In this document: piece after piece, positions 39,601 to 54,600 of the stretch
How positions within the stretch are numbered: position 1 is the stretch's first letter
Layout: each line of letters begins with the position of its first letter
Assembly: GCA_032622095.1 (NCBI GenBank)
Contig: CP136065.1
Location: 245,519,474 to 245,583,473 of the forward strand
Length of the DNA stretch: 64,000 bases
Source of the DNA: Siphonodentalium dalli
Lineage: Eukaryota > Mollusca > Scaphopoda > Gadilida > Siphonodentaliidae
Direction of reading: 5' to 3'
The notes under the pieces: model-generated
What the model was told of the DNA's origin: nothing
The model's input: only the letters and a program-made list of their open reading frames with translations
The model's database searches: none
Translations under genes and position numbers: made by a program

Positions 39601-42600
39601 CCTATTATATATAAAGGGTACTAAATCCAACCTATTATATATAAAGGGTACTAACTCCATATAAGCTATTATATATAAAGGGTACTAACTCCATATAAGC
39701 TATTATATATAAAGGGTACTAACTCCATATAACCTATTATATATAAAGGGTACTAACTCCATATAACCTATTATATATAAAGGGTACTAACTCCATATAA
39801 CCTATTATATATAAAGGGTACTAACTCCATATAACCTATTATATATAAAGGGTACTAACTCCATATAACCTATTATATATAAAGGGTACTAACTCCATAT
39901 AACCTATTATATATAAAGGGTACTAACTCCATATAACCTATTATATATAAAGGGTACTAACTCCATATAACCTATTATATATAAAGGGTACTAACTCCAT
40001 ATAACCTATTATATATAAAGGGTACTAACTCCATATAACCTATTATATATAAAGGGTACTAACTCCATATAACCTATTATATATAAAGGGTACTAACTCC
40101 ATATAACCTATTTTATATAAAGGGTACTAACTCCATATAACCTATTATATATAAAGGGTACTAACTCCATATAACCTATTTTATATAAAGGGTACTAACT
40201 CCATATAACCTATTATATATAAAGGGTACTAACTCCATATAACCTATTATATATAAAGGGTACTAACTCCATATAACCTATTATATATAAAGGGTACTAA
40301 CTCCATATAACCTATTATATATAAAGGGTACTAACTCCATATAGCCTATTATATATAAAGGGTACTAACTCCATATAACCTATTATATATAAAGGGTACT
40401 AACTCCATATAACCTATTATATATAAAGGGTACTAACTCCATATAACCTATTATATATAAAGGGTACTAACTCCATATAACCTATTATATATAAAGGGTA
40501 CTAACTCCATATAACCTATTATATATAAAGGGTACTAACTCCATATAACCTATTATATATAAAGGGTACTAACTCCATATAACCTATTATATATAAAGGG
40601 TACTAACTCCATATAGCCTATTATATATAAAGGATACTAACTCCATATAACCTATTATATATAAAGGGTACTAACTCCATATAACCTATTATATATAAAG
40701 GGTACTAACTCCATATAACCTATTATATATAAAGGGTACTAACTCCATATAGCCTATTATATATAAAGGATACTAACTCCATATAACCTATTATATATAA
40801 AGGGTACTAACTCCATATAACCTATTATATATAAAGGGTATTAACTCCATATAACCTATTATATATAAAGGGTACTAACTCCATATAACCTATTATATAT
40901 AAAGGGTACTAACTCCATATAACCTATTATATATAAAGGGTACTAACTCCATATAACCTATTATATATAAAGGGTACTAACTCCATATAACCTATTATAT
41001 ATAAAGGGTACTAACTCCATATAACCTATTATATATAAAGGGTACTAACTCCATATAACCTATTATATATAAAGGGTACTAACTCCATATAACCTATTAT
41101 ATATAAAGGGTACTAACTCCATATAACCTATTATATATAAAGGGTACTAACTCCATATGACCTATTATATATAAAGGGTACTAACTCCATATAACCTATT
41201 ATATATAAAGGGTACTAACTCCATATAACCTATTATATATAAAGGGTACTAACTCCATATAACCTATTATATATAAAGGGTACTAACTCCATATAACCTA
41301 TTATATATAAAGGGTACTAACTCCATATAACCTATTATATATAAAGGGTACTAACTCCATATAACCTTTTATATATAAAGGGTACTAAATTGGTCAAAAT
41401 CAGTTCAGTGTGTTGCGAGAAATGCCTCATTAACTTCCTACTAGTATTGGGAATGCACATATATAGATTCATGGCATGATCTAGCCTGACGCCTGCTATC
41501 CGCATCGATCAACTTTGGGAAAAACCCAGAGCTGAAATTACTATGCAACAAACACGTGATTTGATGACGTTTTATCACATGACTTGTTGGACAACAAATT
41601 CGCCGTGTGCAGTCAGTCACAACATTTGTTGTGTCATTTTGTTGTAGCGTGTGCGGACACTTACAACATTGTTGCGAAGTGTGCACCTGTCTTTACCCAA
41701 CAACCAGGTCCCAATTTATCATCCATATAGTTCAGTTGGAAAGGCTCGCTTTAGTGGAAAAATGTGTGCTCATTTATACTTTCTGCAGAGTTATCTCAGC
41801 TTGGATAGTGTGGCGGCATTGCCTCTCATCCCAGTTATAACCATGATCTCGTAGTAGTAGCGATCTGCAGGGTTATCTTACCTTGGATCGTGTGGCGGCA
41901 TTGCCTCTCATCCCAGTTATAACCATGACCTCGTAGTAGTAGCGATCTGCAGGCTTATTGTCAATTAGTGGAGCTAAACCAAGCTGGAAAAAAATAATGA
42001 TCTCATAATGGTATGGATTGGCAGAGTCAGATAATATTTCAGAACTATAGCTGTCACCATGGCAACATTAAATGGGAAATGAGCTCTAGCTGTCACCATG
42101 GCAACACCAAATGGGGAAATTAACTAAGTTATGTGCATATAATTACACCTATCTTTCACGCTCTCATTTTCATCATTTCTGAATGGACAAGTCCTAAAAA
42201 TGCATTAGTTACTTGTTGCTTGTATTTCTTGATAAAGAGGTAATTGGCCGTGTTACTTGAGTAAGAATTTTGGAAGGGTTAACATTCCATGAGCGGATTG
42301 TCCCCAGGGCAAATTTACCTGAGTTGTTTAAGTACTGTGTGTCAGTGGCTACCGATAATTTTTCAGTGAATTGAGAATATTTGTTTCAAAAAGTGGTCGC
42401 TTCGTTGCATTTTTTAATAATAAAAGATGCCAAACAATAAATTCCCTCCCAATTTTTGCCAAGTCTGACATAATATAACTGTTCTTGCAAACAGATGAAT
42501 ATTTTTCAATCCAGTTATTATTTTCTCCTAACCTATATCTGGTCAAACATACCAAATAAGGAATATTACTATGAGTCATATTGTCAGTTGTAGGCGCACC

Positions 42601-45600
42601 AAATTAGAGGTTTTACAACTGACATATAAAAAGTGCACGAATCTAATTAAGGAAATGCCGCTATATCGTGATTCTTATAAACAATCCACTGCACTTTTTG
42701 TGAGAAAATTATCATAATTTGATAATGTTCTAAATTATAACCTACAACAAAGGCTACCCGTCCCTCTAACCCTTTACCCAACAGAAGGGCCCTGTGCCAA
42801 TGCATTCTCTTATATATGCGAGTCGACCATAGGTCGCCTCGCATATATAAGAGAATGCATTGGCTTAACACATTAAAAATTATAAAATTGTTAAAGAATG
42901 TAAGAAAAAATGGTAAAAAGTGTTAAAAAAATAAGATTTTATTTAGGCCAATGCATTCTCTTATATATGCGAGGCGACCTATGGTCGACTCGCATATATA
43001 AGAGAATGCATTGGCACAGGGCATAACTGTAACTATCACAATGTGGTCAATGAGCCGGTTCCAATGATATCCATATTTGTATGGTTCTATTGAGACAGAC
43101 CGAAGATATTTTAGGCTGTTGAAGCTTTATTTGGCCGGTTTTGGCCGGTTTGTTGGGTAAAGGGTTAACTACTGCTAGCGGAAAACTTCAAATTAAATTT
43201 TCCAAGGCGAAATTTCAAACTTGATATTATGGCATCAAATTGCAGAATGCCAATGCATCAGGCGGATCCATGCTATTTTCATATAATTACAACTACTTTC
43301 GTTTTCAATGAAATGCGGGGATCTGATTGGTCGAGAGGCTAGCGGGTGACTTGATCTATCAGTGCATAGATGTTGCAGTGGACGAGTCACATCGCGTAGT
43401 GACATTTTAAGTAAAATGGGCGGGTCTATAACTGGCGCCCCGGATGACATGTAAGCGCGGAACTAGAATTAGAATCTCAGTAAAAAAACAACTCGAAAAC
43501 ACAATGCTAGAAACATTTGAAAAAGTAGTTGTCTATATTGATGTCTATATTGCATGTTTCTGATTCTAAGGACACTATACTATACTTCTGTCTGTTCATT
43601 TCAGCCATATTCATGTTTTTGTAACGCTCGACTGACACTCAAATTTCGTGCCCATTTTTCATTTTTCGAATTATCAGGAATCAGACTGATCAACAGGCTG
43701 ATAAACATGGATAATTTTATTGGGAATAAATAAAATGTTTTACCCCATTACAACCCTATTAAAAAATTTCTGCTTCATAACAATGGTAATGACATGGCAT
43801 TTGTCATGAAAACATTAGATGTAATCAGGGCATTTGTTAACAAATTACATCAGGCTGGAGTTAATAATTTTAACAAAGATCACTATCCAATCGCTTCGGA
43901 TTCGACTCTATGTGTGTTGATAAAAAATTATTGAGTTGCCATTGAGTCATTTTAAACGTAAATCGTAGCGAAATAAGTAATTTTTGTTATCATGGATAGT
44001 TTACTGCTGAAAATTGAAGTTGAGGTGTAAATATTTATTTCTGAAAGTTTGCTTGGTCGTTGACAATTTCGGCAAATTTATTTTTGGCCATCAACCTGTA
44101 TTTCCCCAATTCGGAAAGTGATTTTAATGACATAATTGATTTTTTTTTCTGCATCACTTTCAATTTGTTTGTTTACGTTCAAGTCACTTGCATGGTAATC
44201 TTGTCTATAATGAGGTCAAGTCTCCTCGTGAATGAGTATTTAGTATGGTAAGGGTTAAAGGAACACTCCTTGAGGATTATTCGATGTCATCTGACCTTTT
44301 GAACGTCCTTCTTGTCTTCACGCCGAGCCCATATTACGGTGATGAGGAAGACGACGGCGATCACCATTTCCGTGATATATAGAGTCGGATTCTTTAAGAA
44401 GTCCATGTTTGCGAAGACGTAGTTGAAGTCGATAGTGTTTGGAACAACGACCCAGCCGCCAGCAAAAGTTGTCAAATGATTACACAGACACTCCACCTGT
44501 TTGGTGGTCGTTCTACGACCAACCTGAAAAATCAAGGCAGATAAATACACAGAATGTCGCGAGTGTGTTAACCCTTTCATGACGGGAGCGGCGCTGCTGC
44601 AGCATTAGCCCTTTGATGACTGGAGCTTCCTGTATTTTTGCGAAAACCCTGTGCCAATGCATTCTCTTATAAATGCGAGTCGCCCATAGGGCGCCTTGCA
44701 TATATAAGAGAATGCATTAGCCTAACAATATTTACCTTGATCTTCATACATTATCTTATATATGCGAGGCTCCCTACGGGAGACTCACATATATAAGAGA
44801 ATACACTGACACAGGATTTAATGCTTCATCAGCGCAGCTCCTGTCATGAAAGGGTTAAAGATTCTGTGCCAGTGCATTCTCTTATATATGTGAGTCTCGC
44901 TATGGGAATGCATTAGGGTTAATTAGTTTGTTAACACAACATACGTGCCAGTGCCGAAGAGTTCTATCCTTCTGTTATGGTACAAATGCTGTATCGACAA
45001 ACCCTTCGGCGAGTAGAACGACATATATGTCGCCATACGGTTCGCGAGTGGAAACGACATATATGTCATTTCAGGAAGTGTAATATTTATGCAGACAAAA
45101 CTTCAATTAATCATCTGATTTATAAATGAACTGTCTAGGAGATATTTTGGTAATATAATGTCCCAATGTATAAGTGCAATAGATTATGATAGCACACGTA
45201 AACAGAAAATACGCATCAATTACGAATTATTGGACCCTTTTGACCTGAATTTGTTAATAATTATTGGTATGACGTTGGTGTTTAACTCACGCATGACGTC
45301 ATGTATATGATGTTATAAATACTCTCCAAAGGGTTAACACACCAGTATATTTTAATTAACTTAACCCTTTGGAGAGTATCTATAACGTTATATACATGAC
45401 GTCATGAGTGAGTTTAACGTCAACGGCATAGCAATAATTATTAACAAATTTGGGTCAAAAGGTCCAATAATTCGTTTTACTTTATGTGTATTTTCTGTTT
45501 ACGTCAGTGTTTACGTGTGCTATAATAATCTATTGCACTTATACATTGGAACAAAATATTAATCAAAATATCTCCTATACAAATTATTTATAAATCAGAT

Positions 45601-48600
45601 GATCAATTGAAGTTATGTCTACATAAAAATGACACTTCCTGAAACGACATATATGTCGTTCCACTCGCGAACCGTACAGCGACATATGTGTCGATTCACT
45701 CGCGAACTGTACAGCGACATATGTGTCGTTCTACTCGCCAAAGGGTTAATGATATATATTACATATAGGTTGCAATAAATCAAAAATATTTCAAGTGAAA
45801 TAAGAGATAATTTTGTAAATGTCAACATTGGCATTTTGTTGTCTGTTTGTTGCATGCCTGTTGTCTATTTGTTGCATGCCTGTTGTCTGTTTGTTGCATG
45901 CCTGTTGTCTGTTTGTTGCATGCCTGTTGTCTGTTTGTTGCATGCCTGTTGTCTGTTTGTTGCATGCCTGTTGTCTGTTTGTTGCATGCCTGTTGTCTGT
46001 TTGTTGCATGCCTGTTGTCTGTTTGTTGCATGCCTGTTGTCTGTTTGTTGCATGCCTGTTGTCTGTTTGTTGCATGCCTGTTGTCTGTTTGTTGCATGCA
46101 TGTTGTCTGTTTGTTGCATGCCTGTTGTCTGTTTGTTGCATGCCTGTTGTCTGTTTGTTGCATGCCTGTTGTCTGTTTGTTGCATGCCTGTTGTCTGTTT
46201 GTTGCATGCCTGTTGTCTGTTTGTTGCATGCCTGTTGTCTGTTTGTTGCATGCCTGTTGTCTGTTTGTTGCATGCCTGTTGTCTGTTTGTTGCATGCCTG
46301 TTGTCTGTTTGTCATGTGTGGTGACTCTCATCAATGTTGTGCAACAAAATACATGCCTCCATACGGATGCAACAATTTTGCATCATGTGCAGCGGGCTTT
46401 ACATGACACCCCTCACCATTAACCCTTTACCCAACAAACCGGCCAAATAAAGCTTCAACAGCCTAAAATATCTTCGGTCTGTCTCAATAGAACCATACAA
46501 ATATGGATATCATTGGAACCGGCTCCTTGACCACATTGTGATAGTTACAGTTATGCCCTGTGCCAATGCATTCTCTTATATATGCGAGTCGACCATAGGT
46601 CGCCTCGCATATATAACAGAATGCATTGGCCTAAAAAAAATCTTTTTTTAACACTTTTTACCAATTTTTCTTACATTCTTTAACAATTTTATATTTTTTA
46701 ATGTGTTAAGCCAATGCATTCTCTTATATATGCGAGGCGACCTATGGTCGACTCGCATATATAAGAGAATGCATTGGCACAGGACCCTTCTGTTGGGTAA
46801 AGGGTTAAGAGCCCCAAAGATGCGAACAGAGGACACTTACATAACATCCTTCATTGGTCCAAACTGTCTTCTGTCCAATCGTCTTCTGGAAGTAACAGCC
46901 AACAGTTGACGATATAACGGTATAGTTATTTGACAGCCGTCCGCTCAGAGGTGGGAAACTTGTCGGGATGAGGTCATCAGTGGTGTACTGATCAAAGTTC
47001 CCGTCTTCGACTTGTCTGACAGCGAAGTAAAGCTTGCCCTCGTAGTTATCCAGTATTGACTCGCCAATGAGCATCGCACAGGGATTGTCTCCTTTGGAGT
47101 CTGGTATACATACATCAGGAGAATCTGTGACAAGAAAATAATAATTTTCAATATATAGAGGATCTACCACGAGTCCCCAGTTTATAGCGGAATTTACAAA
47201 ACGAGTCCAGTAAATTAGGTCTGGACCGAGCATTTTGCGAGGTCCAGACCTAATTTACTGGACGAGTTTTGTAATTTCCGCTATAAACTGGGGACGAGTT
47301 GTAGATTCTATTTATTACATGATCCAAAACATCGACAAAACATACTTAAATCAACAAATAGAACGAGAAACTAACATCGGCTTCTATAAGACATGCGATG
47401 ACGTTTCACGTAACTATTTGTTGTTTGCCCGCGTAAAGAAATAGTCCCAGATAAATAAAGACTATTTGGCGCTTTTAATGGCGTATATTTAATAACATAA
47501 CTTTTCAAATTCTTCAGTCATGATAGTTTGTTGGAAAAATATTGGAAGTCATAGTATTTTTGAGACGTAGCGTACGGAATGTTAAAAGACGGTAAACCGG
47601 AAGTCAAAGGTCACCTGGCACTATTTCCTGTTATTAAACGAACGTTTAATATCACAATTTATAGAATGGGTTTATTGAATGGAATAATGGTAGGATCGTG
47701 TAATAAATTATTTTTCTTGAACTGGGACAGGAAATGTTCCTATTGTTAGAACATTTTGATTGAAAATCAATGTTATTTAAACAACTTTTAAGTGAAATGT
47801 GTGTAACATCATATGTCTCTCCTACAGTAATGCTCTAAGTAATCGACTTCTTAACCACAGCAGAATTATGGGTAACTTTTCAGGATTTAGTCGGAAATAT
47901 GGCTTGTTGCCATTCATCGGAAAGCTCTCCCCGAGAGCTTTCCGATGAATGGCAACAAGCCATATTTCCGACTAAATCCTGAAAAGTTACCCATAATTCT
48001 GCTGTGGTTAAGAAGTCGATTACTTAGAGCATTACTGTATGTTTTGGGGAATGATATTGTAAACAAGTCTGAGTTTAGTGTGCCTGAGTCTAGTGTGCCT
48101 GTCATTAGTGATGTTATCACGCATAGCAAGCTAGCATCACCAAAATCACATCTGGGGACCTCATTCTGCATGGCCTCATCTACTATGAGAGACATAGACT
48201 CAAATTGATTGGTGGTGGTTGTGGTGATGGTGGTGATGGTGGTGGTGGTGATGGTGGTGGTGATGGTGGTGATGGTGGTGGTGGTGATGGTGGTGGTGGT
48301 GATGGTGATGGTGGTGGTGGTGATGTTAGTCATACAAGAATTGCGCTGACGATCGTTTAAATGCACCTTATATTAACCAGCAGCTGAACACATATACCAA
48401 CACAGTGGAGCGCATGTCACATGGAAATGCCAAACTCTCACAAAGACAGAAATGAAATTCAGAATGTAGTGAAAGAATTTAGTGCCGTCAAAAGGTGAAT
48501 ATTGTGATGTACACCCATTGGGAACAGGGTTCGCGCTGCCACTTGCCAGATTTGCCAATGGCAAAAATAATTCACATTTGGCAAAAAATATTTTGGCAAA

Positions 48601-51600
48601 AGTTTTGGCAAGTCACTTTTTAATTCCTCAAGAAAATTTAACAATATTGGTCAATCAATACCATCTCGTTTCAGGAAACTCTTACAACATAATATATATT
48701 AGTGGTGTTTTATAAGGTTTAGGAAAAGTTAACACCTCCATTAAGATGCAGTTAATCTCATAGCACTAGTAGATGCTTGGAGTGATTACCAGCATTTAAT
48801 GTGGTAGTGTTTACATGGTTAATCCTCCTGTGATGTGATCTTCTGATGATGCAACCCTTCTACCATTGTATTGTTCGGTGATTGGCTTATTGTTGTATGA
48901 TAAACTACAATAGGGATGCGAGTATGATTAATTATTAATTAACTACTTTTCTATCGATATCAAACATCGTTCAAACCGCGTGTGTGGAAACAAAAGACTT
49001 AAGGTTGCAGAAAATGATACTATCAAGGATAGCATTTGGCAAATGCTAAAATAATTTGGCAAAAAATATTTTCATTTGGCAAATTATTTGGCAAAAGTAA
49101 ATTTCGGTCCAGCGCAGACCCTGATTGGGAACCTCAATTATGCAATGTGTCCTCTGCCAATTTGGAGATATAGAGAAACTAAACTAAAAAAGAAATAGAA
49201 TCTATGCGAAGAAGTTTCTATAGAAATTTGATAATTAAGAAACTTTCCAGAAAAGATGAGGCCTAAGCAGAATGAGGTCCCCAGATGGGGAATTTGGTGA
49301 TGTTAGCCACCTCGCGGGTTAGTGTCACTAAATTCACCCTCTGGGGACCTCATTCTGCAAATGACAGGCACAGTAAACTCAGGCTTGAATGTAAACATGA
49401 TTCAAAAAAAGATTCATAAAAATATCTGTTGTTGGAAGTGTTTCCGAGAAGAGATAGAGCACGTTAACCCTTTTCTATACTAAATACTCAATGATGAGCT
49501 GAGTATTTCCGTTAGGACCATATGTCGTTTCATGAATTTATTATCTAAACATTTCCTACCAGTTAAAAGGAATTCTTCTGCACTTGTATTATCTTTTCAT
49601 ACAGTAATGCTCTAAGTAATTGACTTCTTAACCACAGCAGAATTATGGGTAACTTTTCAGGATTTAGTCGGAAATATAGCTTGTTGCCATTCATCGGAAA
49701 GCTCTCGGGGATAGCTTTCCGATGAATGGCAACAAGCCATATTTCCGACTAAATCCTGAAAAGTTACCCATAATTCTGCTGTGGTTAAGCAGTCGATTAA
49801 TTAGGGCATTACTGTACATCTGTCGCCTGCTCATTTTTCTTGAACATCCCTCCAAATTAATAATGGACCATTCTACAGTACACTTTTATAACAGAGTCGG
49901 GGAATCCATTTAGTAAAGAAAGGGTTAAAAAATGACATGAGTCATGTAATAGTCGATATTACCGGTTTGTCTGTTACATTGTATCAATTAACGGAGAGAT
50001 TTTATTTTCAATGCAAGTAACACATACACCCGTGTGAACGGTGATGAATATGAAAAATGAATTTGAAAATAAATTTTTAGTTGGAAATATGGTTATTTGT
50101 TGGTCTTTAGTGACGTTGCCATGACTTCGCATGTTGCTGTGACAAAATTACTATGCTCACTGTTCACTTCTACATAATCTAATTAACATATTTAAATAAA
50201 TTAGCTTTTATTCTAATTATATATTTGAGAAATATTTTATTTTATTTTAGTTTGAGATTAATTAATTTATTTCAATGCAATATATACAAATATAGTATTT
50301 GGTGACAAGCCTTGAAATAGGGTGTCTGTCATTTGCAGAATGAGGTCCCCAAAGGGTGAATTTAGTGATGCTACCCCGCATAGCGGACTAGCATCACCAA
50401 ATTCACCCTCTGGGGACCTCATTCTGCAAATGACAGACACCCTATTTCAAGGCTTGTTTGGTGAACACAAACCTTGAAGTTTTGAAGGATCTTAACCCTT
50501 TGAACCCAAGACACCGGAATACCGGTCCAATCCTTATATTCCTATATCACAGGAGACCGGTATTAGACCGGAATTCATACGATATTTGATACGAAATTAC
50601 AGCACAATAAACGCACATATCAACTAGAATTGTACTTCTGCTTTGCACACATGCATCACATGTTTACCCACGTGATTTTGATAGGCAAACTGATGACAGA
50701 GGGTCTGTTTCTTCGTGCATGCGCAGAGGCCTATTTTGAGAAAAAAAGTTGCTTTTGACTTTAGCAGCCAAATTGGAGACAGGGGGGTCTGTTTCCTCAC
50801 CCATGCTGAGAGGTGCATTTTGAGAAACGCCCTTTATCATAGGCAAAGATTAAGAATTTCATTATAAATATATAGCGCGACCAAAGGGAGCCGCAATATA
50901 ATCTACATGCATATTGAACGCGAAATAGACTGTCTCGTTGAAATACCTTGTGACATATTTCACAGCACACTAGTTCAGTTAGCATAGTAGATTGCCATAT
51001 AGTTGAGCGCGTATACATGTATATACATCCCAATTAAGAGCATTATGAGTTACATCGTCGTAACACTATATAATGTCAGGCGCCTCGGGTTGGGACCATT
51101 TAACGTTCAGGATGTCAGGGTTCAAAGGGTTAAATAATGAGCATACTTACCCACTGTAGCTCTCTTCTTTCTTCCTGAACCTAGAAATAAAAAATTAATT
51201 TAAAGTCATGTGAAACACTCCGGTTGGGTGATCAAATAGAAATGGAGAACGATCTTGCTCCAAGTAGTTGTTTTTACGAATATTAATCCAAATTGACAAC
51301 ACACGCCGTCATTCTGATATATTAATTAAATGAATGACTCTCAATGGCAAAATCATTTGTGTTTGTTTATCGCCGATAGTTGATTCCCGAATCCTGATGT
51401 AAATACTTACAATTGAGCGTTGTTAAGGCGATGCTTTCTATGAATTGGTATGGTCAATTTCATTGAAATGTTCGGCGATGTTAGTCGTATGCTATATTCC
51501 CCAAGTTGGCATAACGCTCGAGTACCAACTTATGAGTTCAATGCACCCGAAAAAGTACATAATATGACTTTAAGCATTTTTTGAGAATCACCGTTGAATG

Positions 51601-54600
51601 CTATAGAAAATTTAATTATCTAAATTGGATTCTGGCCTGCCAAGACAAATGCCATCGTAACCGATATTCAGCTAACATACGAAATTTATCAAATATTATC
51701 ATATTTATTGATAATAACTGTTTATAAATAAATACTTCAATTGTTCATATTTCAGATAGCTTATTTTGGAATACCTGCAATTGATAGACACATAACACGA
51801 TTTTCTGATTACAACATTAATGCTTTAAGCCCACCGATCTACTGTGTATCAAAAGTGGTCCGATCACTTCAAAATAATAGCGTCATATTAGATAATAATT
51901 GGTGATGTCACATAGCCTATATACGACCCAAAGCTTTGGCTTTGGTTCATTATGATCAGTTTGGCAATCGGCATGCTGCCTTTAAACTGTGTAGTTACAT
52001 TAGGATATCGTGAGTATCTACTATATATTTTGGAACTTCTGTCTGTATGTGTGTGTGTTATAGACTCAAAAACTGCTTGACCGATCTGACTCGAATTTGG
52101 TATGGAGGCCTACTTTGATCCCGGGAACAATATGGGCGGGTCCAATTTCATGTGTGACCCTGTCCTTGACCTTGACCTCGCTCATATAGGAATGTTTCTG
52201 GACTGATTGAACAATAGCTTTTTTCTTTCTCCTAATACTTTTCAATGTTGTTCGCTCAGTATTGTCAGACGCCGTATATTCTGTCCAGAAGGTGGCGATC
52301 ACAAAGAAATCCCTAAATAGTCCGGATGAAGTCAGGCACATCAGCATGATACCTAATATGACCATATGTAAACGTAATAAAGCCCACGTAGATTAAATGA
52401 ACATGCATGGCGGTTTGCGATCCAAAGTACACTTATAATAATAATCGCTTTTAAATAATCCCGCGGTATCAAAACAAGTCGTCGAAATTGCTTTGACATC
52501 GATACAGAATATAATGACATTTCTTTCCGTGTTCGAAAAGAACTTTACAAGAAGTGTACTTTTGTGAGACACTTTTCTCATAACATCTACACTACATGCA
52601 TATATCTAACAATATATACGCGTTGGTAAGCTTGAATATCTGGCCTGCTTAGATATAAGAAAATTACTTTGATCCATTGTGTGTTCAAATTCGGCAGCGT
52701 TGGAAATATGCACCCCGATAATGTGATTATATAACTAATGAGAACATGATGTGACACAACCGCATTATATAGTGTGATGTATATAGCTCAGGATAAGTTG
52801 ATACAATATCAACCTGAAAATGCATTTTAAGTTGGAAAATTTGTGTTAAACCTTCCATGACTGGAGCTTCCTGAAATCTTGCAAAAACTATGTGCCATTA
52901 AGTCCTTCCCATGAGGAAAACACTGCGAGAGCATTTATTTACTCCAGTAGCTCAGAAGAAGGGTGTAATATTGCATCCATACTATAATTGTAAGCTGGGT
53001 TTTTCTCAAACAAAAAGTCATTGTGGAATAGACCTATGTCTAGTTACACTTTAATATGCCATAGTTGAACTGAGATGGTAAAGGATCTCAATAAACTTTC
53101 AAATAGTTCACTATTGAACAAACAATTACAGTCTCCATTAGTATTTTGAGATGAGGGATGGGTGCGAATTTTAGCACCCGTGATTTGAAAATTACAAGTG
53201 CGTACGGGTGCGAGAGCATGCAATCACTCCCGTCTCCTGGGAAGGACTGCATTACATTCTCTTATATATATTCTCATATATAAGAGAATACATTGGCCTA
53301 ACAATATTTACCTTGACCTTGTAAGCCAGTGTATTCTCTTATATATGTGAGGCTCCCTATGGGGGACTAGCATATATAAGAGAATGCATTGGCACATGGT
53401 CTTTAATGCTGCACCAGCACAGCTCCCGTCACAAAAGGGTTAAATATTGAGAACTTATAGTGAAGCTACTGCGATATTGTATGTTGCCACGGCCTACGCT
53501 CAACATTCAGTTTCATCCAAATATAATTATCCTATTTAAATACATTAGCATTTTAGAAACAGATGGAAAAACACTCTTTTGGCGCATTTATAACTTTTCA
53601 ATCTTACATCCATTTTAGCCCAAGTTTGGAACATACGATGTGACACATCTTAGAATAAGACTTGCACATTTTCAGGCTGATTGGTTGAAGACAGCCTGAG
53701 ATATAGCATATTTTCCAAGGATCATGATGGCGAATCTTCCATTGCCGATTATGAGAGATTTGGCATATGAAAGCATTGGTGCCACTGAGAGCACAAAGAG
53801 AACTCAACAGTGGTCTATGTCCTGTGTAAAGTGCATGATAGATGTAAGATAGAGTTATGCCACTTGCAACAGTAAACCGACGAAACGCTATAGACATGTC
53901 ATTTTTTGACGTGCAATCCCCTAGTTATATAACATAACAGATTCACCTACCATAATGTGCCATTCAGCTACCATAATGTGCCATTCCTATAATATTACAT
54001 TTTCACATACCATAATGTGCCATTTGTATAATATTTCATTTTAACATACCATAATGTGTCATTCGTATAATATTACATTTTAACATACCATAAAATGTGC
54101 CATTCGTATAATATTACATTTTAACATACCATAATGTGCCATTCGTATAATATTTCATTTTAACATATCATAATATGCCATTCGTATAATATTACATTTT
54201 AACATCATAATGTGCCATTCGTATAATATTTCATTTTAACATACCATAATGTGCCATTCGTATAATATTACATTTTAACATACCATAATGTGCCATTCGT
54301 ATAATATTACATTTAATATATCATAATGTGCCATTCGTATAATATTTCATTTTAACATACCATAATGTGCCATTCGTATAATATTTCATTTTAACATACC
54401 ATAATGTGCCATTCGTATAATATTACATTTTAACATCATAATGTGCCATTCATATAATATTTCATTTTAACATACCATAATGTGCCAATCGTATAATATT
54501 ACATTTAACATACCATAATGTGCCATTCGTATAATATTACATTTAACATATCATAATGTGCCATTCGTATAATATTACATTTAACATACCATAATGTGCC

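Noticed and set aside
38085..41390. CRISPR-like array of regular repeats
   Set aside because: Units are contiguous with no unique spacers, and the locus is a eukaryotic intron.
45791..46422. Several overlapping 130-195 codon frames rich in C, V and Q, T, N
   Set aside because: Produced by the 22-bp array, open in multiple frames on both strands at once.
52066..52365. 99-codon minus-strand frame in the intron before exon 4
   Set aside because: No matching splice sites in phase, no polycystin similarity, and it overlaps a dispersed repeat.
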